A stretch of DNA of 6,162 bases from Alphaproteobacteria bacterium (GTDB lineage: Bacteria > Pseudomonadota > Alphaproteobacteria > Micropepsales > Micropepsaceae), in assembly GCA_015654715.1 (NCBI GenBank), contig JAATGK010000150.1, positions 1 through 6,162 of the forward strand, in the 5' to 3' direction. The notes beneath the pieces were generated by a model, which saw only the letters and a program-made list of their open reading frames with translations, was not told where the DNA came from and ran no database searches. The number at the start of each line of letters is the position of its first letter. The first letter of the stretch is position 1. Positions 1-6,162 of the stretch are shown here, in pieces. The position numbers and the translations under genes were made by a program.

Positions 1-494
1 GGGCCGCCGAGGAAGCCGAAGCCGCCGCGCTGGCGCTCCAGATGGGTCCACGACCGCACCAGGCGGGAACGCTGCCAGGTCAGATGGGCCAACTCGACCT
101 GAAGCCGGCCTTCACGGGTCCGCGCCCGTTCGCCGAAGATCTCCAGGATCAGCGCGGTGCGGTCGAGGACCTTAGTCTTCCATTCGCGCTCAAGGTTGCG
201 CTGTTGCACCGGTGAGAGCTGGGCGTTGACGATCACCACTTCGGGCTTGACGTCGGCGCAATCGGCAGCGATCTCTTCGACCTTGCCGGAACCGATCAGA
301 GTTGCGGGGATCGGGCGCCCCAGGGACACGATGTGGCGAGAGACAACATTAAGGCCGATGGCAGCCGTCAGGCCGACCGCCTCCGCCAAGCGCGCGTCCG
401 CATCGCGGTCGTGGGTCACGGCGCGCGACTTCGGCTCAACGTGCACGACAACGGCCGTGCGCGGACGCACGGCAAGGTCTTCACTATCGCTCAA
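1..494 (-). CDS. hflX: GTPase HflX, N-terminal part (runs off the left edge)
   Basis: HflX is a GTP-binding protein of the translation apparatus that binds the large ribosomal subunit and helps split stalled ribosomes (family knowledge). The window holds 164 codons of a protein that is usually about 430-460 residues, so the G domain lies outside. What is visible is the N-terminal HflX domain: the PATLIGSGKVEEI motif near residues 63-75, the LSPVQQRNLERE motif, the LDRTALILEIF segment, and the RSWTHLERQRGGFGFLGG motif that leads into the G domain at the window edge. There is no ATG upstream of the conserved region. The best start is TTG at 494-492, giving MSDSEDLAVRP, three bases after the hfq stop; a GTG at 470-468 is the alternative. 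No good Shine-Dalgarno precedes either, which suggests translational coupling to hfq. The family call is firm; the exact start is not. Confidence 0.93.
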   Translation of the reverse strand, partial: MSDSEDLAVRPRTAVVVHVEPKSRAVTHDRDADARLAEAVGLTAAIGLNVVSRHIVSLGRPIPATLIGSGKVEEIAADCADVKPEVVIVNAQLSPVQQRNLEREWKTKVLDRTALILEIFGERARTREGRLQVELAHLTWQRSRLVRSWTHLERQRGGFGFLGG

Positions 495-497
495 AGC

Positions 498-746
498 TTA
501 TACAGTTTCAGCAGCAATTTCCTGCTCCTGGAGCTGGATCGGCCCCATCGGCATCACCGTGGATATCGCATGCTTGTACACGAGTTGGGCCTGGCCGTCG
601 CGGCGCAGCAGTACGCAGAAATTATCAAACCATGTGATATTTCCCTGAAGCTTCACCCCATTCACCAGAAAGATCGTTACGGAGGATTTCGACTTCCGGA
701 CTGCATTCAAAAACGTGTCCTGCAGGTTTTGTTGTTTTTCGCTCAT
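498..746 (-). CDS. hfq: RNA chaperone Hfq
   Basis: Hfq forms a hexameric ring that pairs small regulatory RNAs with mRNAs in the cytoplasm. The protein is 82 residues, normal for Alphaproteobacteria, which have a short C-terminal tail. The Sm1 motif runs from about residue 8 to 49 and contains [16 protein letters not shown] and ITWFDNF. The Sm2 motif is [12 protein letters not shown] at 55-66. Residues matching known RNA contacts are Q9 and Y57-K58-H59 on the proximal face, F26 and K32 on the distal face, and R17, K18 and K20 on the rim. The start is the ATG at 746-744, giving [10 protein letters not shown]; the frame stays open to 836, but the extra 30 residues do not resemble Hfq. An imperfect purine stretch (GACGGG) lies upstream. 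It follows dat after 134 bases and sits three bases before hflX, the usual hfq-hflX pairing. Its TAA stop is in the same reading frame as hflX. Confidence 0.98.
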   Translation of the reverse strand: MSEKQQNLQDTFLNAVRKSKSSVTIFLVNGVKLQGNITWFDNFCVLLRRDGQAQLVYKHAISTVMPMGPIQLQEQEIAAETV

Positions 747-880
747 CTTTATACCCGTCTGCTTATTGGCCCCGCGTCCCCCGCGAAGCGTGTCGGTACA
801 GCATAAGGGGTTCGGGGACCTAGATGAAACCCTCAAGCAAAAACTTGCGGCGTGGCCCGTACGGTGCCGTTCGCCCCGGT
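747..880 (-). promoter_or_regulatory. dat-hfq intergenic region, possible hfq leader and promoter
   Basis: This 134-base gap contains no convincing gene. On the minus strand there is a TATGCT hexamer (805-800) about 53 bases before the hfq ATG that could serve as a -10 box. The hexamer 17 bases further upstream, TTCATC, is a poor -35 match. A short dyad CAAG-N6-CTTG lies near 830-845, but it is too weak to call a terminator for dat. hfq may therefore have its own promoter here or be read through from dat; the sequence does not decide between them. Confidence 0.22.
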
Positions 881-1753
881 TTAGGCCTTCGCGGCGTAAA
901 GCTCGGCCAGGCGCCGGGTCAGCGGCCCGGGCTTGCCGTCGCCGACCGGGCGGCCGTCGACCGCTACGATCGGGATCGCTGCGGCCGAGGCGGCGGTGAG
1001 AAACGCCTCGCGAGCGGCCACGGCTTCGGCGGGCGTGAAGGCCCGTTCTAAAACGGGAATTTTGGCTTCCGCCGCAGCCTGTAGCAGTACCCGCCGGGTG
1101 ACGCCGGGCAGGATCGCCTGGGTCAAATTACGGGTGATGAGGCGCCCTGCCCGGTCCACAATCCAGGCCGTGGTGGAGGCGCCTTCGGTGACAAAACCGG
1201 TGTCATCGGTGAACCAGACCTCATAAGCACCGGCCCGGCGGGCGGCCGTTTTGGCGAGCAGATTGGCCAGCAGTTGCGTGGTCTTAATGTCGCATCTGGC
1301 CCAACGCTGATCCGGCTGAGTGATGACGGCGACGCCCTCGCGGCGGCGGCGGTCGATCGCAGCCGTGTCGAGACGATGGGCGGTGACGATCAGTGTCGGT
1401 TTTCCGACAGGGTTCGGAATCGGATGGTCGCGATGGGCCGCGCCGCGGGTGACTTGAAGATAGAGCAGACCGTCGGTAACCGCATTGCGGCGGGTGACCT
1501 CACGCATGATGAATTTGAGCGCCGCGCGACCGACCGGCATCGCCATCTCGATCTCGCCGAGCGAGCGTTCCAGCCGGTCGAGATGTTCTTCTTCATCGAG
1601 GAAACGGCCCTCGGTAATGCGGCAAACTTCGTAGATGGAATCGCCAAGCTGCAGCCCGCGATCCTCCACGTGCACACAGGCGTCGCCGTGAGCGAGATAG
1701 CGGCCGTCGACATAAGCGATCCGGCCGGCAGGGTTGCGGGATGACCATTTCAT
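881..1753 (-). CDS. dat: D-amino-acid aminotransferase (PLP fold type IV)
   Basis: The product is a 290-residue cytoplasmic PLP enzyme of fold type IV that moves an amino group between D-amino acids and 2-oxo acids, for example D-alanine + 2-oxoglutarate to pyruvate + D-glutamate. The [14 protein letters not shown] motif (30-43) includes Y41. R60 in HLDRLERS and E190 in VTEGAS match cofactor-binding residues, and K157 in [10 protein letters not shown] matches the PLP-binding lysine. ILPGVTR (214-220) binds phosphate. R108 and H110, after QVTRG, correspond to the substrate-carboxylate pair of Bacillus D-amino-acid aminotransferase; this favours that activity over branched-chain aminotransferase or aminodeoxychorismate lyase, though specificity is inferred. 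The ATG at 1753-1751 fits the family N-terminus and has AAAGG nine bases upstream (1767-1763). The frame stays open to 1915, but that extension would translate the palindromic repeat and is rejected. It lies between ntrX and hfq, as in many Alphaproteobacteria. Confidence 0.93.
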   Translation of the reverse strand: MKWSSRNPAGRIAYVDGRYLAHGDACVHVEDRGLQLGDSIYEVCRITEGRFLDEEEHLDRLERSLGEIEMAMPVGRAALKFIMREVTRRNAVTDGLLYLQVTRGAAHRDHPIPNPVGKPTLIVTAHRLDTAAIDRRRREGVAVITQPDQRWARCDIKTTQLLANLLAKTAARRAGAYEVWFTDDTGFVTEGASTTAWIVDRAGRLITRNLTQAILPGVTRRVLLQAAAEAKIPVLERAFTPAEAVAAREAFLTAASAAAIPIVAVDGRPVGDGKPGPLTRRLAELYAAKA

Positions 1754-1770
1754 GGGGAGATGCCTTTGGA

Positions 1771-1931
1771 TTGCCTCCCCCTTGTGGGGAAGCCGGAGAG
1801 CGAAGCGATCCGGATGGGGGGAGGTGCAATCGCGAGCGACGGTCCCCCACCCCAATTCGCTTTCGCGAATTGGACCTCCCCGCCCGGCTTCGCCCCGCGG
1901 GCTTCGCCGCGGCAAGCCAAGGGGGAGGTGA
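1771..1931. repeat. Two tandem palindromic modules between ntrX and dat
   Basis: This block nearly fills the ntrX-dat gap. It consists of two dyads with the same arms. In module 1, CCTCCCC (1774-1780) faces GGGGAGG (1818-1824), with an inner CCGGA/TCCGG pair (1793-1797, 1809-1813). In module 2, CCTCCCC (1875-1881) faces GGGGAGG (1922-1928), enclosing GGCTT/AAGCC (1886-1890, 1914-1918) and CCGCGG/CCGCGG (1895-1900, 1907-1912). Between the modules is a 9-bp stem with a 4-base loop: CCAATTCGC (1852-1860) and GCGAATTGG (1865-1873). The outermost arms form a perfect 11-bp inverted repeat, CCTCCCCCTTG (1774-1784) and CAAGGGGGAGG (1918-1928). GGGGGAGGTG also occurs twice as a direct repeat (1817-1826, 1921-1930). 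The style matches the dispersed intergenic palindromic elements known from Rhizobiales and relatives, but multiple genomic copies cannot be seen here. It encodes no transposase. Confidence 0.75.
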
Positions 1932-1934
1932 TTG

Positions 1935-3350
1935 CTATGCGCTGACGCCTTCGCGGCCGGTCAGGTTGGAGCCGACGCCGAGGGATTTCAGTTTGCGATG
2001 GAGCGCCGAGCGTTCCATGCCGATGAACGCCGCGGTGCGCGAGATGTTGCCGCCGAAGCGGTTGATCTGGGCGATCAAATAATCGCGTTCGAAGATTTCA
2101 CGGGCTTCGCGCAAGGGTAGCGAGATGACGATGTCCGAACGCCCGCCTCCGCCCCACTGCGCATTGGCGCCGAGATCGGAGGGAAGCAGGTCGGCGGAAA
2201 TTGCTTGCGCCGCATCGTCGGTGGCCAGGATCAGCAGCCGTTCCACCACATTGCGAAGCTGGCGGACATTGCCCGGCCAGTTGTGGGCTTGCAGCACCGC
2301 CATGGCGTCGTCGCCGATCTCGCGGATCGGCAGGCCCGAGGCCGCACTGAGCCGCTTCATGAAATGCTGCACCAGAAGCGGAATGTCGTCACGACGCTCA
2401 CTCAGCGGCGGCACGCGCACCGGCACCACGTTGAGGCGATGATAAAGGTCCTCGCGGAATTTGCCGGCGCCGATTTCACTGCGCAGGTCGCTGGAGGTTG
2501 ACGAGATCACGCGGGCATCCACTTGCACGCGCGTCGAACCGCCAACCCGCGTAAAGGTCTGGTCGACCAGCACGCGCAACACCTTGCCTTGGGTTTCGAG
2601 CGGCATATCGCCGACCTCGTCGAGGAACAGCGTGCCGTTATGGGCGAGCTCGAGAAATCCGATCTTGCGCGGGCCTTCGCCCCCTTCGGCGCCGAACAGT
2701 TCGGTCTCGATGCGGTCCGGCGCCATGGTAGCGCAGTTGACCGCCACGAATGCATTGCCGGCGCGGCGCGAACGGGCGTGGATCAGGCGCGCGAGCAATT
2801 CTTTGCCGCAACCCGGCGGGCCGGAAATGAAGACGCGGCTGTTGGTCGGCGCGATTTTTTCCACCGCCTGGCGGGTTTGCGCGATGGCGGAGGACTGGCC
2901 GATCAGATCGGTTTCCTCGCCCGCTTTCAGTTTCAATTCCTGCACTTCGCGCTTCAGACGCGCCGCTTCCAGCGCGCGATGGACGACATGAATCAAGCGG
3001 TCGGCCTTGAACGGCTTCTCGATGAAGTCGTAGGCGCCTTTTTTGATCGAAGCGACGGCCGTCTCGATGGTGCCGTGACCGGAGATCATCACCACCGGCA
3101 GATCGGGATGCTCGCGCTTGATCGTATCCAACACCTGGATACCGTCGAGACGGCTGCCCTGCAACCAGATGTCGAGCACAACGACCTGCGGCCGCCGCTG
3201 GCGCAAGGCATTGAGCGCGGTATCGCTGTCGGCAGCAACTCGCGTTTCATAACCCTCATCACCGAGAATCCCGGCGATCAGATCGCGAATATCCTCTTCG
3301 TCGTCGACGACCAGGATTTCAGACGCGAGTGGCAATCCGTGTTTGCTCAT
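1935..3350 (-). CDS. ntrX: Response regulator NtrX (NtrC-family AAA+ regulator)
   Basis: NtrX is the cytoplasmic regulator phosphorylated by NtrY; in Alphaproteobacteria it is linked to nitrogen metabolism, redox and envelope control. The 471 residues comprise a receiver domain (about 11-127) with acidic D16-D17, phospho-acceptor D60, S90 and K112; an AAA+ domain (about 148-375) with Walker A GPPGCGKE (177-184), Walker B GTLFLDE (239-245) and WPGNVRQLRN (358-367); and a Fis-type helix-turn-helix (about 434-458). The receiver carries the NtrX-typical stretch DIWLQGSRLDG after the phospho-acceptor. The GAFTGA loop that contacts sigma-54 is absent: residues 219-229 read FGAEGGEGPRK. As in other alphaproteobacterial NtrX proteins, it therefore probably does not work through sigma-54. 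The ATG at 3350 lies inside the end of ntrY (32-base overlap) and has an AAAAAGG stretch upstream; relatives often start nearer residue 9, so the first 8 residues are a little uncertain. Confidence 0.96.
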   Translation of the reverse strand: MSKHGLPLASEILVVDDEEDIRDLIAGILGDEGYETRVAADSDTALNALRQRRPQVVVLDIWLQGSRLDGIQVLDTIKREHPDLPVVMISGHGTIETAVASIKKGAYDFIEKPFKADRLIHVVHRALEAARLKREVQELKLKAGEETDLIGQSSAIAQTRQAVEKIAPTNSRVFISGPPGCGKELLARLIHARSRRAGNAFVAVNCATMAPDRIETELFGAEGGEGPRKIGFLELAHNGTLFLDEVGDMPLETQGKVLRVLVDQTFTRVGGSTRVQVDARVISSTSSDLRSEIGAGKFREDLYHRLNVVPVRVPPLSERRDDIPLLVQHFMKRLSAASGLPIREIGDDAMAVLQAHNWPGNVRQLRNVVERLLILATDDAAQAISADLLPSDLGANAQWGGGGRSDIVISLPLREAREIFERDYLIAQINRFGGNISRTAAFIGMERSALHRKLKSLGVGSNLTGREGVSA

Positions 3351-5586
3351 CGATTAGACCTTTTTCACGCACAGTTTTTTGCTTGAGGGGAAGCACGAGC
3401 GATACGCGCGCGCCCTTCCCGTCTTCCGCGGCGTCTTCGAGGAGAACCTCGCCGCCATGGTCCTCCATGACTTTGCGCACGATGGCAAGGCCGAGGCCGG
3501 TGCCCTTCGCACGCGTGGTGACATACGGTTCGGTCAGACGATGCCTGTGCTCGGCCGGCAGACCGATGCCGTTGTCGGTGACCCGGAAGGCAAGCATCGT
3601 GTCTGTCGTATCGATGGCAACCGCGATTTTTCCGGGCGTGTCGTCGCCGGCGGCAACGCGGCTAGCGATACCTTCGGTGGCGTTCTTGATGATGTTGGTG
3701 AGCGCCTGACTGATGAGGCGGCCGTCACCTTCGAAATAGACCATGTCCTTCGGGATGTGGGTCTCGAAGGCGATCTCGGGATGGGCTTCGCGCTGCAGGA
3801 ACAAAGGTTGCGACATCAGTTCCTGGGCGCATTCGCGGCGCATCACCGGCGTCGGCATCCGCGCAAAAGACGAAAACTCGTCGACCATGCGGCCGATGTC
3901 GCCGACCTGGCGGATGATGGTGTTGGTGCACTGCTCAAACACCGCCTTGTCGTCGCCGATGACGTCCAGATATTTGCGCTTCAAGCGCTCGGCCGAAAGC
4001 TGGATCGGGGTCAGCGGATTCTTGATTTCATGCGCGATGCGGCGGGCGATGTCGGCCCAGGCGGCGGTGCGCTGCGCCGAGACGAGATCGGTGATGTCGT
4101 CGAAGGTGGCGACGAAACCGGTCGATTGCAGGCCGTGTTCGCCCGTCACCTGCACCGACAACTGTCGCGTGGTGGTGCCGCGCTTGACGGTCGCCTCGCC
4201 GCTGGAACGGCCGACCGGTTCGGTGATGGCGCGGCGGATCAAGACCGCCAGTTCCGGCACCGCTTCGGCGTAATGCTGGCCTTCGAGTTCGTCGGGCGTG
4301 GCATTCAAGAGGCGTGCAGCAGCGCGATTGACGATGGTGATCTTGCCGTCGGCATCGACGCCGATCACGCCAGCCGACACGCCGGCCAAAACAGTTTCGG
4401 TAAAGCGGCGGCGTTCGTCGATCTGCTTGTTGGCCGCGATCAGCGCGCCGCGCTGGCCGTCGAGCTGCTCGGTCATGCGGTTGAAGGCGTGACCGAGACT
4501 GGCAAGCTCGTCGTCGCCCTTTTCGACGTAGACCTGGGCTTTCAGATCGCCTTCGGAGACGCGTTCGGCGGCGCTGATCAGGCGCGAAATCGGCCGCACG
4601 ATGCGGTTGGCGGCCCATAGACCCAGCCAAATCGCCGCCAGCAGGACCACCAGCGCCACCGCAGCGTAGAGCCCGGCGAAGACGAGCTGGATGCGGGAGC
4701 GGTTGGCTTCGAGCGCCTTGTATTCGGCGGCGACGTCCTGGGCGTGATTGTAATAGCCGATCACCTTCGGCTCCACGACGCGCACCAGAATGATGTAGGC
4801 ATCGTTGAGGCTGGTCAGGCGCACCATGGCATAGACGATGCCGCGGTCGGGATTGCCGTCGATGACGATGGTGCCGTCGCGGGCCAGCGCAAAGGCTTCC
4901 GCTTTCGGTTTGGGCGGATTGGCGAGATCGGTCTGGCGGCTGGCGATCGGCACCGTCGAAGACAGCACGTGGCCGTTCGACGTGATCACGAACGAGGCGC
5001 TGAGGCCGTGGTTGCGCGTCATGTCGGCGAGCTTGGTGAACAGCACCCCGACCTGCACCTTGTCGGTCTTCCAATCGAAGATCTCGGGGTCTTTCTGCAG
5101 CGTGTTGACGATGTCGCGCGCGTCGGTGACGAGGCCACGCTCGGCTTCGTCCTGATAGGCCTCGGCCACCCTGAGCGCACTGCCCAGGGCATCCTTCACA
5201 TGGTTCGAGAACCACGATTCGATGCCGAGGTTGAGGGTCACGGCGGCGAACACCGCCACCAGAATGGTGGGAACGACGGCGATCAGCGAGAAGGTGCCGA
5301 CCAGCCGCGAGTGCAACCGCGCCCCGGCCCGCCCCGAGCGCCGCTCCGCCCATAACCGCACCAGCCGCCAAGCGACCAGCGCGCCCAGTCCAAGTACCAG
5401 CGCCAACAGCAAAATGCCGACGCCAATCAGCGTCGGCGGTGTCGGCTTGGTGGGCACCAGTCCGCGCAACGACAGGTACAGGTAAGCGCCCGAAGCCAGC
5501 GCGAGCAGTGCCATGCCCACGGCCAACCAGGCTGTGCCCGAAAGCCCTCCCGAACCCGACGTTTTCACGACGTTTGTTGCGACCAT
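3319..5586 (-). CDS. ntrY: Membrane sensor histidine kinase NtrY
   Basis: NtrY is the inner-membrane sensor kinase that phosphorylates NtrX. From the ATG at 5586 it has 755 residues, normal for the family. Four hydrophobic segments fall near residues 19-41, 52-76, 97-119 and 300-325. The region between the third and fourth (about 120-298) is the presumed periplasmic sensor. A HAMP linker follows (about 326-380), then a PAS domain (about 393-500). The dimerisation/phospho-acceptor domain has the H-box RRIAHEIKNPLTP with H519. The ATPase domain has the N-box LTNIIKNATEGI (N635), G1 DNGIGLP (671-677) and G2 GTGLGL (695-700). A TTG two codons upstream (5592-5590) is also in frame, but the ATG is preferred. 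No clear Shine-Dalgarno is visible. The 3' end overlaps ntrX by 32 bases, so the two are very likely co-translated. The gap from ntrC holds a likely promoter. Confidence 0.97.
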   Translation of the reverse strand: MVATNVVKTSGSGGLSGTAWLAVGMALLALASGAYLYLSLRGLVPTKPTPPTLIGVGILLLALVLGLGALVAWRLVRLWAERRSGRAGARLHSRLVGTFSLIAVVPTILVAVFAAVTLNLGIESWFSNHVKDALGSALRVAEAYQDEAERGLVTDARDIVNTLQKDPEIFDWKTDKVQVGVLFTKLADMTRNHGLSASFVITSNGHVLSSTVPIASRQTDLANPPKPKAEAFALARDGTIVIDGNPDRGIVYAMVRLTSLNDAYIILVRVVEPKVIGYYNHAQDVAAEYKALEANRSRIQLVFAGLYAAVALVVLLAAIWLGLWAANRIVRPISRLISAAERVSEGDLKAQVYVEKGDDELASLGHAFNRMTEQLDGQRGALIAANKQIDERRRFTETVLAGVSAGVIGVDADGKITIVNRAAARLLNATPDELEGQHYAEAVPELAVLIRRAITEPVGRSSGEATVKRGTTTRQLSVQVTGEHGLQSTGFVATFDDITDLVSAQRTAAWADIARRIAHEIKNPLTPIQLSAERLKRKYLDVIGDDKAVFEQCTNTIIRQVGDIGRMVDEFSSFARMPTPVMRRECAQELMSQPLFLQREAHPEIAFETHIPKDMVYFEGDGRLISQALTNIIKNATEGIASRVAAGDDTPGKIAVAIDTTDTMLAFRVTDNGIGLPAEHRHRLTEPYVTTRAKGTGLGLAIVRKVMEDHGGEVLLEDAAEDGKGARVSLVLPLKQKTVREKGLIDEQTRIATRV

Positions 5587-5589
5587 ACT

Positions 5590-5598
5590 CAACCGTTG
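5590..5598. promoter_or_regulatory. CAAC-N-GTTG dyad just ahead of ntrY
   Basis: A perfect small dyad, CAACCGTTG, ends three bases before the ntrY ATG and overlaps the alternative TTG start. As I recall, NtrX from rhizobia has been reported to bind CAA-Nx-TTG-type sites, so this could be an autoregulatory site. A 9-base palindrome may also occur by chance, so the call is tentative. Confidence 0.25.
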
Positions 5599-5644
5599 GA
5601 AGCCGGTGCGGTGCTAAGCTCCGCCAACCGCTCCGGAAACCTGC

Positions 5645-5672
5645 AGTGTAACGCAATCGCCACCTGTTGCAA
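5645..5672 (-). promoter_or_regulatory. Candidate sigma-70-type promoter for ntrYX
   Basis: On the minus strand, TTGCAA (5672-5667) and TACACT (5650-5645) are separated by 16 bases, a reasonable housekeeping-type promoter. Transcription would begin near 5638, leaving a leader of about 50 bases before the ntrY ATG. The -35 hexamer lies within a TTGCA-N4-TGCAA dyad (5667-5680), which could be an operator. No GG-N10-GC sigma-54 pattern was found in the same stretch. The surrounding bases are less GC-rich than the flanking genes, which also suits a promoter. Confidence 0.45.
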
Positions 5673-5732
5673 GAATGCAATGGTGAGAGGTCGGGTTAGG
5701 GTTAAATTGGAGGCATTTTTGCGGCAGAACAT

Positions 5733-5765
5733 GGGGGCGTGGTGTGCGGGGGCCCGCACGCCCCC
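5733..5765 (-). terminator. Strong GC hairpin after ntrC (terminator or attenuator candidate)
   Basis: Outer arms GGGGGCG (5733-5739) and CGCCCCC (5759-5765) enclose inner arms TGCGG (5745-5749) and CCGCA (5754-5758), with a 4-base loop and a 5-base bulge on one side. The hairpin starts 48 bases after the ntrC stop and ends about 60 bases before the candidate ntrY promoter. No run of T follows on the minus strand (only CATGTTCTG), so it is not a classic intrinsic terminator. It may instead slow polymerase, protect the ntrC mRNA end, or mark a partial boundary between ntrC and ntrYX. Confidence 0.35.
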
Positions 5766-5813
5766 GCCACCGTCCAGAGCCTGGCGCGCCCCCGCGGCGG
5801 CTCCGGCAAACAG

Positions 5814-6162
5814 CTATTCCGACTTCAATCCCCGAATCACTTCCAGGCCGAGGTCGCGGATTTTCTTGCGCAGAGTGTTGCGGTTGAGGCCGAGCAAATG
5901 CGCTGCCCGGATCTGGTTGCCGCGGGTGGCGGCGAGGCAGATCGAGAGCAGCGGCCGCTCGATTTCCTGCAGCACCCGGTCGTAAAGACCCGGCGGCGGC
6001 AGGCGATCGCCATGGGTGGCGAAATACTTACTCAAATGGCGTTCCACCGCGGCGCTGAGCGAGACCGGTTCCTCGCCGTCCTCGGCGCTGGAAGACTTGG
6101 CCGGTTCCTTCAACTCGGCGGCAATGGCGGAACCCGGAATGGTATCGCCGGAGTGCAGCACC
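5814..6162 (-). CDS. ntrC: Nitrogen regulation response regulator NtrC, C-terminal end (runs off the right edge)
   Basis: NtrC is the sigma-54-dependent activator of nitrogen-assimilation genes, normally about 480 residues. Only its last 115 codons are present, and the receiver and AAA+ domains lie outside. What is visible is a variable linker rich in Ser, Glu and Ala, a helical stretch ([14 protein letters not shown]) and the Fis-type DNA-binding domain. That domain begins near [16 protein letters not shown] and has the helix-turn-helix [20 protein letters not shown], typical of NtrC rather than NtrX. The gene ends with TAG at 5816-5814. The GTG at the window edge is an internal valine, not a start. 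Position directly upstream of ntrY, on the same strand, supports the assignment, because ntrBC-ntrYX is the usual order in this class. Confidence 0.93.
   Translation of the reverse strand, partial: VLHSGDTIPGSAIAAELKEPAKSSSAEDGEEPVSLSAAVERHLSKYFATHGDRLPPPGLYDRVLQEIERPLLSICLAATRGNQIRAAHLLGLNRNTLRKKIRDLGLEVIRGLKSE

Noticed and set aside
157..806. Plus-strand open frames opposite hflX and hfq
   Set aside because: They are antisense to conserved genes, overlap each other in different frames, and show no recognisable domain.
747..836. Upstream extension of hfq to a start at 836
   Set aside because: The 30 added residues are unlike any Hfq, and the conserved protein begins at the ATG at 746.
1754..1915. 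Upstream extension of dat to a start at 1915
   Set aside because: The extra 54 residues would be translated from the palindromic repeat and do not resemble the aminotransferase N-terminus. The ATG at 1753 fits the family length.
1771..1931. CRISPR array or insertion sequence in the ntrX-dat gap
   Set aside because: There are no regularly spaced repeats with unique spacers, no transposase and no evident target-site duplication. Only palindromic modules are present.
2523..3386. Plus-strand open frame (287 codons) opposite ntrX
   Set aside because: It is antisense to a conserved gene, and its composition (many His, Asp, Arg) is typical of reverse-frame shadows.
3379..4620. Long open frame on the plus strand (413 codons) opposite ntrY
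   Set aside because: It lies fully antisense to the well-supported ntrY, its product resembles no family I know, and long antisense frames are expected in GC-rich coding DNA.
5606..5617. Repeated GCACC on the minus strand before ntrY as an NtrC site
   Set aside because: The two copies are direct, not inverted, so they do not form the GCACC...GGTGC dyad expected for NtrC.
4028..5680. 550-codon open frame on the minus strand, shifted relative to ntrY
   Set aside because: It is a frame shadow of ntrY, with an Arg-, Gly- and Ala-rich composition and no domain. The ntrY frame carries all the kinase motifs.
5630..5700. Sigma-54 promoter upstream of ntrY
   Set aside because: TGGCGATTGCG looks suggestive at first, but no GG and GC pair has the required 10-base spacing.

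Overview
This window is a piece of an alphaproteobacterial chromosome. All recognisable genes lie on the minus strand and read from the right edge to the left. The order ntrC, ntrY, ntrX, a D-amino-acid aminotransferase, hfq and hflX is a familiar alphaproteobacterial arrangement. High GC, GC-rich third positions, an Hfq of 82 residues with the alphaproteobacterial type of N-terminus, and an NtrX that lacks the sigma-54 contact loop all agree with this. I cannot assign an order or genus safely from the sequence alone; Rhizobiales-like or Rhodospirillales-like lineages both fit.

Layout, in the direction of transcription (right to left). At 6162-5814 is the C-terminal end of NtrC, with its Fis-type DNA-binding domain. 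A 227-base gap (5813-5587) follows, holding a strong GC hairpin, a plausible sigma-70-like promoter and a small CAAC/GTTG dyad just before the next gene. At 5586-3319 is ntrY, a membrane sensor kinase. It overlaps ntrX (3350-1935), its response regulator. A 181-base gap (1934-1754) is almost filled by a repeat made of two tandem palindromic modules. Then come the aminotransferase dat (1753-881), a 134-base gap, hfq (746-498) and, three bases later, the first 164 codons of hflX (494 to the left edge), probably opened by a TTG start.

Functionally, NtrC and NtrY/NtrX are two related nitrogen/redox two-component systems. NtrY senses at the membrane and phosphorylates NtrX, which probably acts without sigma-54. 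The aminotransferase interconverts D-amino acids and 2-oxo acids. Hfq is the RNA chaperone for small RNAs, and HflX is a ribosome-associated GTPase often encoded directly after Hfq. The whole stretch is densely coding.

I see no sign of a new defence, mobile or metabolic system here. The points most worth a second look are the double palindromic repeat placed directly in front of the dat ribosome-binding region, the possible self-regulatory site ahead of ntrY, the degenerate sigma-54 loop of NtrX, and the in-frame hfq-hflX junction.
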